A stretch of 64,000 nt of DNA. Source: Amycolatopsis rifamycinica. GTDB lineage: Bacteria; Actinomycetota; Actinomycetes; Mycobacteriales; Pseudonocardiaceae. How positions within the stretch are numbered: the first letter of the stretch is position 1; the number at the start of each line of letters is the position of its first letter. A program made the translations under genes and the position numbers. The stretch covers positions 62,001 through 126,000 of the forward strand of contig NZ_JMQI01000030.1 of assembly GCF_000695625.1 (NCBI RefSeq). Reading direction: 5' to 3'. A model generated the notes under the pieces. That model had not been told where the DNA came from and made no database searches. It worked only from the letters and a program-made list of their open reading frames with translations. This document shows, piece by piece, positions 39,157 to 46,759 of this stretch.

Positions 39157-39756
39157 TCAGTGGACGCGTTTGGCCGGGGCCGTGTCGAGTTCCAGGCGGA
39201 TCGCGGCCGGGAGTGAGTCCAGGCCGAGGGATTCGCGGGCCCGGGTGAGCACGCGGCCGTCCAGGTCCGACCAGACCGCCTTGAGGTCCGTGCCCTCGCG
39301 CAGCCACAGCGTGATGCGCAACGCCGGAGAAGTGCGCGAGCCGACCGCGCGGACCCGGGCGCGGCTGACGCCGTCGAGCTGCTCCGCGTCGGCCTGGACC
39401 GCGTCGGCGACGGCCGAGGCCGTCACCACCAGCTCCGCGCCTTCCGTGCGGTCGAGGTCCAGGTCGGGGCGGGGTTCCGGGCGCAGCGAGCGCAGGGCCC
39501 ACCGCAGCCCGAGCACGAACAGCAGGACGCCGAGCACGATCGCGGCGATGCGCGCCGGCGTCGCGTGCGAGCCGAGCCACGCCACGGCGATCGGGTCGAG
39601 CAGCGCGCGGCGGCCGCGGAACTCGCCGAGCGCGCCGAAGCCGACCACCAGGGCGAGTGCCCCACCCAGGAAGGCGAGCAGGCCGACGAGGAAGGTCAGC
39701 GTGCGTTCGCCGGTGTACGACCGCGAAAGGGCCTTCGCGGCGATCGTCTTGCTCAT
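39157..39756 (-). CDS. AmaP-like alkaline-shock membrane anchor protein
   Basis: A 199-aa protein with two N-terminal membrane helices (LTFLVGLLAFLGGALALVVGFGAL and IAAIVLGVLLFVLGLRWAL), then a soluble domain of about 110 residues exposed to one side. Position and layout match AmaP, which anchors Asp23 to the membrane in Gram-positive bacteria. Overlaps the preceding gene by ATGA and is last in the locus. Identification rests mainly on architecture and context. Confidence 0.65.
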   Translation of the reverse strand: MSKTIAAKALSRSYTGERTLTFLVGLLAFLGGALALVVGFGALGEFRGRRALLDPIAVAWLGSHATPARIAAIVLGVLLFVLGLRWALRSLRPEPRPDLDLDRTEGAELVVTASAVADAVQADAEQLDGVSRARVRAVGSRTSPALRITLWLREGTDLKAVWSDLDGRVLTRARESLGLDSLPAAIRLELDTAPAKRVH

Positions 39757-40289
39757 CGGCGGTCCTTCGGCGAGTCGACGACGACCGTCACCTTCGGCCG
39801 CCGCACCAGGGGGAGCTCGTCCAGCAGCGACGACACCGTGGCGAGCAGACGCGGGCGCAGCTCGGCCTCGGTCTCGAGGGTGCTCTTCGCGCGGACGCGG
39901 ACGCGGCGGGCGCTCGCGGTGACCGACGCGCCCGCGACGTTGTCCTGCGCGCGCACGGTCAGCCCGACCAGCCGGGCCAGGGAACGCGGGGAGGTCGAGA
40001 CGCTGACGTCGCCGGCCGGGTCGGTCAGCCGCACCGCGCGGTTGCCGGCGGCGAGGGCGCACACCACCAGGACCAGGCCGGCGGCGGCCAGCACGCCGGC
40101 GCCGACGCGGACCGCGTAGGCGTCCCAGCCCAGTGACGCCAGTTCGGCCTGCCAGCGCGGCCACGGCACCAGCAGCGGCGCCGAGCCCGGGCGCCACCAG
40201 TACCAGCCGACTTCCAGGGCGAGGAGGGCACCGGCCGCGGCGAAGGCCAGGCCCAGCAGGGTGGCGAGGATGCGGACGAACGGGCGCAC
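39753..40289 (-). CDS. DUF6286-type membrane protein of the Asp23 locus
   Basis: A 178-aa protein. Two membrane helices (ILATLLGLAFAAAGALLALEVGWYWW and VGAGVLAAAGLVLVVCALAAG) frame a short loop with a conserved WPRWQAELASLGWDA; a soluble C-terminal domain follows (VRLTDPAGDVSVSTSPRSLARLV). Only seen with Asp23-type genes in actinobacteria. GTG start two bases after the preceding TAG. Confidence 0.7.
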   Translation of the reverse strand: MRPFVRILATLLGLAFAAAGALLALEVGWYWWRPGSAPLLVPWPRWQAELASLGWDAYAVRVGAGVLAAAGLVLVVCALAAGNRAVRLTDPAGDVSVSTSPRSLARLVGLTVRAQDNVAGASVTASARRVRVRAKSTLETEAELRPRLLATVSSLLDELPLVRRPKVTVVVDSPKDRR

Positions 40290-40291
40290 GG

Positions 40292-40642
40292 CTACCGCAC
40301 CCGCGGCGGGACGTCGGGCAGCAGCGCGGACACCGTCACGGCCAGGGTCCGCACGCGGTAGCCGGTGATCCCCTCGACCTCTTCGGCCACCTTCGCGCGC
40401 ACGTCGCCGACCACCGCGCGGACCGCCGCCGGGTAGCGCAGGGCCAGGTCGAGGGCGAGGTCGACGTCGTTGTCGTGGCCGCCGACCTTGGCTTTCGGGC
40501 CCTTCTTGCCGTCCCGCGCGGTGCCGGGCACCTGGCCGGCCGCGTGCTGGGCGACCTTGCGGACCACCGCGTGCCCGATGGTGAGGCTGCCGCGCTCGGC
40601 GGGGTCGGCGAGCTCGCGCGGCACGTCCAGGGCGGGGCTCAC
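40292..40642 (-). CDS. Asp23/Gls24 family envelope stress protein
   Basis: A 116-aa protein with the Asp23 fold: GSLTIGHAVVRKVAQHAAGQVPG near 18-40, then a strand-rich middle with DVDLALDLALRYP and VRAKVAEEVEGITGYRV. Shorter and more divergent than the first Asp23 of the locus. GTG start overlaps the stop of the DUF2273 gene. Confidence 0.8.
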   Translation of the reverse strand: MSPALDVPRELADPAERGSLTIGHAVVRKVAQHAAGQVPGTARDGKKGPKAKVGGHDNDVDLALDLALRYPAAVRAVVGDVRAKVAEEVEGITGYRVRTLAVTVSALLPDVPPRVR

Positions 40643-40815
40643 TTGTCGCGGCCCTTGCCGAACAGCTCGCCGAGGTCGAGTTCGCCGTCGAGGACCCGGC
40701 CGGCGACCAGGCCGATGATGCCGAGGGCGAGGGTCACCAGGAACGCGGTGAACCCCTGGGTCGCGGCGAGGCCGAGGATCAACCCGGCCAGGAGCCCGGT
40801 CTGCGTTGCGTTCAC
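40639..40815 (-). CDS. DUF2273-type small membrane protein
   Basis: A 58-aa protein with two membrane helices (GLLAGLILGLAATQGF and FLVTLALGIIGLVAG), then DGELDLGELFGKGRDK. DUF2273 proteins occur with Asp23 and AmaP genes in Gram-positives. GTG at 40815 follows AAGGAGG by five bases, which decides this start over the longer frame. Confidence 0.78.
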   Translation of the reverse strand: MNATQTGLLAGLILGLAATQGFTAFLVTLALGIIGLVAGRVLDGELDLGELFGKGRDK

Positions 40816-40841
40816 ATGTCCTCCTTGGACTGGACGGAAGG

Positions 40842-41255
40842 TCACCGCACGCGCGACGGGCGGCGGCGGAAGCGGGTGAGCAGGGCCGCCACCCGGCGGC
40901 GGGGGAGCGGCGCCACCCCGCGGCGGCGGGCGAAGAGGCTCACCACCCGGCGGCGGTGGGGAACCACGGCGACCCGGCGGCGGTGGGTCCGGGCTGCCGC
41001 CGGCCGGCGGTGGGCGAAGAAGCTCACCGCCCGGCGGCGGTTGAGAGCCACTGCCACCCGGCGGCGGGTCCGGCGGCCAGTCCGGGCCGCCGCCGGCCGG
41101 GCCCCGTGCCGGCGGGCCGCGAACGTCACCGGCGCGTCGTAGCGGCGGTCCGGCTCGCGGAACCGCGCGAGCCCGGCGGCGAACACGGCCGGGTCGCCGC
41201 CCACGTCGGGGTGGTGCGTGCGGACGAACGCCCGGAAGGCCGCGCGGTCGCTCAT
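40842..41255 (-). CDS. HPD-motif protein with arginine-repeat tail
   Basis: A 137-aa protein. Residues 1-40 look like the last helices of a J-domain, with HHPDVGGDPAVFAAGLARF carrying the HPD signature. From residue 47 on it is built from about nine RRR or RRP clusters at intervals of 8-15 residues with hydrophobic links (VAVALNRRR, VVSLFARRR). Predicted pI is extreme. The DNA repeats CCCGGCGGCGG in this part, suggesting growth by duplication. ATGA overlap with the upstream Asp23 gene makes translation likely. Confidence 0.6.
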   Translation of the reverse strand: MSDRAAFRAFVRTHHPDVGGDPAVFAAGLARFREPDRRYDAPVTFAARRHGARPAAARTGRRTRRRVAVALNRRRAVSFFAHRRPAAARTHRRRVAVVPHRRRVVSLFARRRGVAPLPRRRVAALLTRFRRRPSRVR

Positions 41256-41689
41256 TCCACGCGCGTGGATTCGGGTTCTTCCTCGCCCGGCAGGAAGATG
41301 TCGTTGACCGCGATGTTCACCTCGATCACCTCGAGCCCGGTGATCTGCTCGACCGCGGTGATCACGTTGCGCCGGATCGCGCGGGCGACGTCGGTGATGC
41401 GGGCGCCGTACTCGACGACGACGTCGAGGTCGATCGCCGTCTGCTTCTCGCCGACCTCCACCGACACGCCGGTGGTCGTCACCGTGCCGGAGCCGGGGAT
41501 GCGCTCGCGCAGGGCGCCGATGGCGCGCGACACCCCGCCGCCGCCGAGGGTGTGCACGCCGGCGACTTCGCGGGCGGCCAGGCCGGCCACTTTCTGCACG
41601 ACCAGCGACGAGATGGTGGTGCGGCCGGCGGCGCCTTCTTCGTTGAGCGGGGTGACCGTGCCGGGGCTTTCGGTCCGTTCCGGGTGCAT
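41252..41689 (-). CDS. Asp23/Gls24 family envelope stress response protein
   Basis: A 145-aa protein and the best Asp23 match in the locus: TTISSLVVQKVAGLAAREVAGV near 24-45, TTTGVSVEVGEKQTAIDLDVVVEYG, and RAIRRNVITAVEQITGLEVIEVNIAVNDIFLPGE. Asp23 proteins coat the inner membrane and respond to cell-wall stress. ATG 41689 follows GAGAGGAG. First of the six structural genes, 87 bases after the upstream gene. Confidence 0.9.
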   Translation of the reverse strand: MHPERTESPGTVTPLNEEGAAGRTTISSLVVQKVAGLAAREVAGVHTLGGGGVSRAIGALRERIPGSGTVTTTGVSVEVGEKQTAIDLDVVVEYGARITDVARAIRRNVITAVEQITGLEVIEVNIAVNDIFLPGEEEPESTRVE

Positions 41690-41776
41690 GCGTTCGGGCT
41701 CCTCTCGGCGGGTTCTCGCCCTTACGATGCCCGGGGGCGCACCACCCTCACGCAATGTCCCCCGATCGGGTTAATG

Positions 41777-42178
41777 TCAGCCCGGGTGGACGTCCACGAC
41801 GTGCACGTTCACCACCCAGGCGACCCCCAGTTGCCCCGCCAGCTCGGCGGTGAGCGCCCGCCGGAACGCTTCGGCGGCTTCGCCGGCCACCACGCCGAAC
41901 CGGACCGACACCAGCACCTGCACGACGTCGTCTTCGACCGCGACGGCCGAGACCAGCAGGCCGTCGGCGGCGATCGTCCTCGCCAGCCGGTCGACGACGT
42001 CGGCGGTGACGCGCAGCCGTCCGGCCTCGCCGGGCACCTCCAGTTCCGTCCGGCGGTTGTTCGCGACGGCCCGCAGCACGCGTTCGACCAGGCCGGGCGG
42101 GGTCGGCACCCGGCTGCGGGCGGCGGCGCGCACGGCGTCCCAGCGGGGGTCGGACTCGGGATCCGGGGTCTCGGCCAT
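41777..42178 (-). CDS. Hypothetical protein of the Asp23/sigma locus
   Basis: A 133-aa cytoplasmic protein. The N-terminal helix (DPRWDAVRAAARSRVPTPPGLVERVLRAV) is followed by alternating strands and helices resembling a diverged Asp23 fold (AVAVEDDVVQVLVSVRFGV, VNVHVVDVHPG). ATGA overlap with the sigma-factor gene suggests a tied function, perhaps as a sensor or anti-sigma-like partner; this is inference. Confidence 0.65.
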   Translation of the reverse strand: MAETPDPESDPRWDAVRAAARSRVPTPPGLVERVLRAVANNRRTELEVPGEAGRLRVTADVVDRLARTIAADGLLVSAVAVEDDVVQVLVSVRFGVVAGEAAEAFRRALTAELAGQLGVAWVVNVHVVDVHPG

Positions 42179-42732
42179 CACCGCTCCCTCAACTCGGCGA
42201 GCAGCGCCACCCTGGCCCGGTGCAGCCGCGAACGCAAGGCGCCGACGTTCACGTCGAGCACTTCGGCGACCTCTTCGTAACTCAGCCCCTCCAGCTCGCG
42301 CAGGACGAGCGGCACGCGCTGGGACACCTCCAGCCTGCCGATCGCCCGCAGCACCGCGTCGACCTCTTCGGCCCGCACGACCCCGCCCTCGGGGCCGGGC
42401 ACCGCCGCGGCGAGCAACGCGTTGTCCACAGTGGACTGAGGGGCGGGGTCGTCGAGCGAGACCGTGGGACGGCGGCGGCGCAGCACGGCGAGCGCGCTGT
42501 TGGTGACGACGCGGTACAGCCACGTCGACACCGCCGACTCCCGCCGGAAGCCGTCCAGGGACCGCCACGCGGCCAGCCACGCCTCCTGCACGACGTCTTC
42601 GGCTTCGGCCGCGCTGTCGGTGATCCGCAGCGCGACCCGGTACATCCGGGGCGTGTGCTCCCGCACCAGCGCGCCGAAGGCCGTGTCGTCGCCGCCCGCG
42701 GCCCGGGCGAGCAGCTCGGCGTCGTCGCTCAC
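42178..42732 (-). CDS. ECF RNA polymerase sigma factor
   Basis: A 184-aa ECF sigma factor. Region 2: FGALVREHTPRMYRVALRITDSAAEAEDVVQEAWLAAWRSLD near 20-62; region 4: RVPLVLRELEGLSYEEVAEVLDVNVGALRSRLHRAR near 135-172. GTG start overlaps the stop of the RibD-like gene (GTGA), and its stop overlaps the next gene. It heads the Asp23 locus and likely directs its transcription. No classical anti-sigma gene with a zinc motif is next to it. Confidence 0.92.
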   Translation of the reverse strand: MSDDAELLARAAGGDDTAFGALVREHTPRMYRVALRITDSAAEAEDVVQEAWLAAWRSLDGFRRESAVSTWLYRVVTNSALAVLRRRRPTVSLDDPAPQSTVDNALLAAAVPGPEGGVVRAEEVDAVLRAIGRLEVSQRVPLVLRELEGLSYEEVAEVLDVNVGALRSRLHRARVALLAELRER

Positions 42733-43469
42733 CCGGCGTCCCGGCGGTAACGCAGCAGCGTGAAGCCGTCCTCGACGAGGATCGACGCCAAGGCGAGCCG
42801 GCGCGGCACGGCGGGGGCGGCCCCCGCGGCGATCCGGCCCGCGGTCCCGGCCACCAGCAGCGGCGCGACGGTCAGGCACAGCTGGTCGACGAGGTCGGCG
42901 GCGACGAGCCGGGCGAACAGGCCGGGTCCGCCTTCGCAGTCGACCCGGCGCAGGCCGCGGGCCGCGAGCAGGTCGAGGGCGCGGCGCAGGTCGACGTCGC
43001 CGGTGCCCGCCCGCACGATCTCGGCGCCGGCGGCTTCGAGGGCCCGCGTGTCGGCGGTGTCCGTGGTGACGACGATCGGGGGAACGGCGGTCTCGGTGAA
43101 CAGCCGGGAGGCGGGATCCAGGTCCGCCGTGCGCGTCACGACGGCGATCGGCGGGACACCGCCGAACCCGAGCCGGCGACGGCGCTCGAGGCGTTTCGCG
43201 CCCGCGACGACCCCGCGGTAGTCCTCGGCGCGGACGGTCCCGGCGCCGACCAGGATGACGTCGGCGAGGTCGCGGCCGAGCAGGAAGACCTTCCGGTCGG
43301 CGGCGTGCGAGAGACCCGCGGAGGTGGTGTCGATCTCGACGGCGCCGTCGGCGGACGCCACGAAGTTGACCTGCACCCAGGGCCGGTCCGGGTCTTCGGG
43401 GTAGGCGTAGATCCGCTCGAGCTCGACGCCGGTCAGTTCGCCCGTCGATCCAGGCCACACGCTTCGCAC
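42729..43469 (-). CDS. Pyrimidine reductase family protein (RibD C-terminal fold)
   Basis: A 246-aa protein with the dihydrofolate-reductase-like RibD C-terminal fold: VQVNFVASADGAVEIDTTSAGLS near 33-55, DLADVILVGAGTVRAEDY near 70-85, and VDCEGGPGLFARLVAADLVDQLCLTVAPLL near 175-205. It lacks the deaminase half, so it may reduce a pyrimidine or a cofactor-like compound rather than serve riboflavin synthesis. Coupled to the sigma gene by GTGA. Confidence 0.85.
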   Translation of the reverse strand: MRSVWPGSTGELTGVELERIYAYPEDPDRPWVQVNFVASADGAVEIDTTSAGLSHAADRKVFLLGRDLADVILVGAGTVRAEDYRGVVAGAKRLERRRRLGFGGVPPIAVVTRTADLDPASRLFTETAVPPIVVTTDTADTRALEAAGAEIVRAGTGDVDLRRALDLLAARGLRRVDCEGGPGLFARLVAADLVDQLCLTVAPLLVAGTAGRIAAGAAPAVPRRLALASILVEDGFTLLRYRRDAG

Positions 43470-43620
43470 CCGATCATCCCAGCACGGACGTGAAACACGT
43501 CGCTACCGGGGGATATCCCTCTTTCGGGGGGCCGGGTGGCGGAGCCCCCGGCCTGGGGCGGAGCCCCGGAACCACACAGCCCGCTCATCGGTACCCGGGG
43601 CGCGGATAGGCTCTGCGACC

Positions 43621-44640
43621 ATGCCCGCGCACCTGACCGGCCGCCGTCCCGAGCTGTCCGCCGACGAGCTGATCGGCGCGCTGGTGCCGCCGCCGCGCTT
43701 CGGCGCCGTCCGGTTCGAGACGTACCTCCCGAATCCCGACGAGCCCAGCCAGGCCGCCGCGGTCGAGGCGTGTTCGGCGTTCGCCGCCAAGGTCGGGGCG
43801 CGGAAGGAGAAGAAGCGGTTCAAGCTGTTCGGCGGCTCCTCCGAGCCGTCGGGGCCGATGGGGCTCTACCTCGACGGCGGCTTCGGCGTCGGCAAGACCC
43901 ACCTGCTCGCCTCGACGTGGCACGCGGCGCCGTCGCCGAAGGCGTACGGCACCTTCGTCGAGCTGACCCACCTGGTCGGCGCGCTGGGCTTCGCCGAGGC
44001 CGTCCGGCGGCTGTCGGAACACCGGATCCTGGCCATCGACGAGTTCGAGCTGGACGACCCGGGCGACACCACGCTCGTCACCCGGCTGCTGCAGGAGCTG
44101 ATGGACGCCGGGGTGTTCGTCGCGGCGACGTCGAACACCCTGCCCGAGAAGCTGGGCGAGGGCCGGTTCGCCGCCGAGGACTTCCTGCGCGAGATCCAGA
44201 CGCTGTCGGCCCGGTTCGGCGTGGTCCGCGTCGACGGCCCGGACTACCGCCACCGCGGCCTGCCGGACGCGCCGCCGCCGGTTTCGCCGGAGGAGCTGGC
44301 GGCGTCGGCCGCCGCGCACGACGGGTCCACTGTGGACGACTTCGACGCGCTGTGCGCGCACCTGGCGGAGCTGCACCCGTCGCGGTACGGCCGGCTGCTC
44401 GACGACGTCACCCGCGTGCACCTGCGCGGCATCCACCCGGCGCCGGACCAGAACGTGGCGCTGCGGCTGGTCGCCTTCGCCGACCGGCTCTACGACCGGG
44501 CCATCCCGCTGGTCGTGTCGGGCGAGCCGCTGCCGTCGCTGTTCACCGAGGAGATGGTGAACGGCGGCTACCGCAAGAAGTACCTGCGCGCGGTCAGCCG
44601 GTTGACGGCGCTGGCGCGGGACGCCGTGCCGGCCAGCTGA
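43621..44640 (+). CDS. zapE: Cell division protein ZapE (AFG1-like ATPase)
   Basis: A 339-aa AAA ATPase. Walker A GLYLDGGFGVGKTHLLAS near 80-95, Walker B RILAIDEFELDD near 137-148, sensor region TSNTLPEKLGEGRFA near 175-190, and the C-terminal FTEEMVNGGYRKKYLRAVSRL. ZapE/AFG1 proteins act on the division ring in proteobacteria; the actinobacterial role is less clear. ATG start. Its 3' end overlaps the convergent PAP2 gene by 47 bases. Confidence 0.9.
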   Translation: MPAHLTGRRPELSADELIGALVPPPRFGAVRFETYLPNPDEPSQAAAVEACSAFAAKVGARKEKKRFKLFGGSSEPSGPMGLYLDGGFGVGKTHLLASTWHAAPSPKAYGTFVELTHLVGALGFAEAVRRLSEHRILAIDEFELDDPGDTTLVTRLLQELMDAGVFVAATSNTLPEKLGEGRFAAEDFLREIQTLSARFGVVRVDGPDYRHRGLPDAPPPVSPEELAASAAAHDGSTVDDFDALCAHLAELHPSRYGRLLDDVTRVHLRGIHPAPDQNVALRLVAFADRLYDRAIPLVVSGEPLPSLFTEEMVNGGYRKKYLRAVSRLTALARDAVPAS

Positions 44641-45160
44641 ACAGCACGACCGAGACGGCGAACAGCGTCCCGCCGACGACGTCGGTCAGGTAGTGGTAGC
44701 CCATGCCGACCAGCCCGGCCGCCGCGGCGAGCAGCGCCACCGCGGACAGCACGGCCACCACCACCCGGCGGGTGACGAGCACGAGCACGGTGAGCACCGC
44801 CACCAGGCTCACCGTGTGGCCGCTCGGGTAGACCAAGGTGCCGTTCTTCCAGCGGTCGTACAGCGGTTTGAGCACCCAGCCCGTCAGCAGGATCGCCAGC
44901 ACCGGCGCGGCCAGGGCGAGGCCGGCCTCCAGCCGCCGCCCGGCGCGCAGGCAGAGGTAGACGCCGAGCAGGCCGAGCGCGAGCACCACCGACGGCTCGG
45001 TCGGCAGGACCAGCGCCCGCACCACGCCGGGACTCAGGTGCGCGACGGCCCCGGCGACGGCGCCGTCGACCGCGCCGGGGGTGGTGCCGCCGGCGAACGG
45101 CAGGCCCAGCAGCAGCGCGAGCAGGCCGCAGACCGCGGCCGGCACCCGGATCGTCCTCAC
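44594..45160 (-). CDS. PAP2-family membrane phosphatase
   Basis: A 188-aa protein with five to six membrane helices. The phosphatase motifs are KPLYDRWKNG near 98, YPSGHT near 111-116, and GMGYHYLTDVVGG near 150-162. The first motif departs from the usual KxxxxxxRP, so activity should be tested rather than assumed. Probably acts on lipid phosphates at the outer membrane face. ATG start; faces the zapE end. Confidence 0.82.
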   Translation of the reverse strand: MRTIRVPAAVCGLLALLLGLPFAGGTTPGAVDGAVAGAVAHLSPGVVRALVLPTEPSVVLALGLLGVYLCLRAGRRLEAGLALAAPVLAILLTGWVLKPLYDRWKNGTLVYPSGHTVSLVAVLTVLVLVTRRVVVAVLSAVALLAAAAGLVGMGYHYLTDVVGGTLFAVSVVLFSWPARRPAPAPSTG

Positions 45161-45370
45161 CCGCGCGAGGGTAGCCGGGCTTCCGGGGCCTGCGGGGCAG
45201 GACGGGTGCGGGTCACCGTCGCCGGGCCGGGATCAGCGAGCTGAGCGGCGCGTACCGGCCGGCGGGCGGCGCACGATGTGACGGCCGTCGCCGGCCGCCC
45301 GGCGCGGGCGCACCGGCGGGCGACGCCACGATGGTTCCGGTCGTGCCCGCGGCGGACGTCGCCGTGTGGG

Positions 45371-46675
45371 TCACGGCTGGATGAGCTCGGTGATGCCGCG
45401 GGCGCGAAGGTGGTTCACGTCGCCGGCGCGGCTCTGCAGCACGAACGCGACCCGCTTCCCCTCGGCCGCCAGCTCGAAGAACCGGTCGTTGCCCCGCGTC
45501 GGGAAGAGGTCCGGGAGCACGATCGCCGCCGGGCGCGGGGCAGGCCGCGGTGGGGTCCGGTCGAACTCCGCCGCCAGTGCCTTCAACGCCCGACCGGCGG
45601 GCTTGAGACGGCGGTCGTTCGTGTACAGCCCCAGGTCGTACTCCAGCGGGTTCAGCTTCGGCACCAGCGCCGGGTTGACGTCGTGCGAGCACCACCACGT
45701 GAAGCCGAGCGTGTGGGCGCAGGAAGCCGCGTTGCGGATCGACCGGGCCAGCCAGTCGCCGTACTGCGGGCGGGTCGCGTCGCCGAAATGGATCGACGGG
45801 GCCGCGCCGTCCTCCTGGATCCAGACGCGGCGGGCCGGGTCCGTCGCGTACGCCTGGGCCACCTGGATCAGCCGCTCCGCGTTGTGCGTGGCGAGCGCGC
45901 CGAGCGGGTCCGTCTTCAGGATGCCCGAGAAGGACGTCCACGGGTGGATCGCCACCACGTTGCCCGCGTCCGCCAGGCCGGTGCGGGTGAAGTAGGTGCC
46001 GTTGTCCCAGGGAGCCCGGTCGCAGCCGACCGTGTGGGCCTTGCCGGGCGCCACTTCCTCGGCCGTGGCGCACAGGGTGCGGGCCCACGCGTCGGCCTGG
46101 GCCCGGGTGACGGACAGACCGGCGTACGAGTCCCAGTAGTAGTACGGCTCGTTCGACAGGTCGAAGCCGAGGAAGCGCGGGTGGTGCCCGATCCGCTCGG
46201 CGAGGGCCGTCAGCAGCGCCCGCTGGGCGTCCAGCGCGGCCGGGTCGGTGAACCAGTTGACCGGTTCCGGCGTGGTCTGCAGCCAGTTCGGCGTCCAGTA
46301 GCGGGCCGAGATGTGGCCGTTGAACACCGTGACCTCGACGTCCAGCCCGGCCGCGTCCGCGAGGTCGAGGAAGCGGTGCAGCCGGTCGAGCTTTTCGCCG
46401 CTCACCAGCGCGGGTTCCGGCTGGAAAGCCGACCACAGCAGCATGATCCGGATGTGGTCGAGCCCGAGTGCGGCGATGTCGCCGAGGTCGCGGCGCAGGT
46501 CGGCTTCGCGCCAGTCTTCCCACATGTGGAACCAGCGCGTCGACGGCGTGTAGTTGACGCCCAGCCGGAACGCCCGTCGCCGGGGCGCCGCCGAAGCGGG
46601 CGCCGCTGTCGCGGTCGCCGCCAGGGCCGCGCCGACCGCTCCGGTGAGCACCGACCGCCGCCTCAGATCCGCCAC
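45371..46675 (-). CDS. Tat-exported GH5-like glycoside hydrolase
   Basis: A 434-aa secreted TIM-barrel glycosidase. The signal peptide has the twin-arginine motif RRRSVLTG and an AxA cleavage site near 30. Acid/base Glu is in GFDLSNEPYYYW near 160-170 and the nucleophile Glu in VWIQEDGAAPS near 278. LGVNYTPSTRWFHMWEDW opens the mature enzyme. The substrate is not clear; mannan or cellulose-type beta-glycans are typical. A 210-base gene-free gap separates it from PAP2. Confidence 0.82.
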   Translation of the reverse strand: MADLRRRSVLTGAVGAALAATATAAPASAAPRRRAFRLGVNYTPSTRWFHMWEDWREADLRRDLGDIAALGLDHIRIMLLWSAFQPEPALVSGEKLDRLHRFLDLADAAGLDVEVTVFNGHISARYWTPNWLQTTPEPVNWFTDPAALDAQRALLTALAERIGHHPRFLGFDLSNEPYYYWDSYAGLSVTRAQADAWARTLCATAEEVAPGKAHTVGCDRAPWDNGTYFTRTGLADAGNVVAIHPWTSFSGILKTDPLGALATHNAERLIQVAQAYATDPARRVWIQEDGAAPSIHFGDATRPQYGDWLARSIRNAASCAHTLGFTWWCSHDVNPALVPKLNPLEYDLGLYTNDRRLKPAGRALKALAAEFDRTPPRPAPRPAAIVLPDLFPTRGNDRFFELAAEGKRVAFVLQSRAGDVNHLRARGITELIQP

Positions 46676-46759
46676 GTCGCCTCCCTCGCCGTCACCCGGT
46701 CACAAACTCCTAGCACGGCGGGTAAGTCGTTCTCCAGCGTTGACCCGGAACCTGTCCGG

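Noticed and set aside
40870-41090. CRISPR-like array of CCCGGCGGCGG repeats
   Set aside because: Spacing is irregular, units are short, and the stretch is the coding sequence of an arginine-rich tail without cas genes nearby.
43525-43571. GC-rich fold-back sequence before zapE
   Set aside because: Such GGGGGC/GCCCCC stretches are frequent in this kind of genome; it could be a terminator of nothing visible, so I do not call it.
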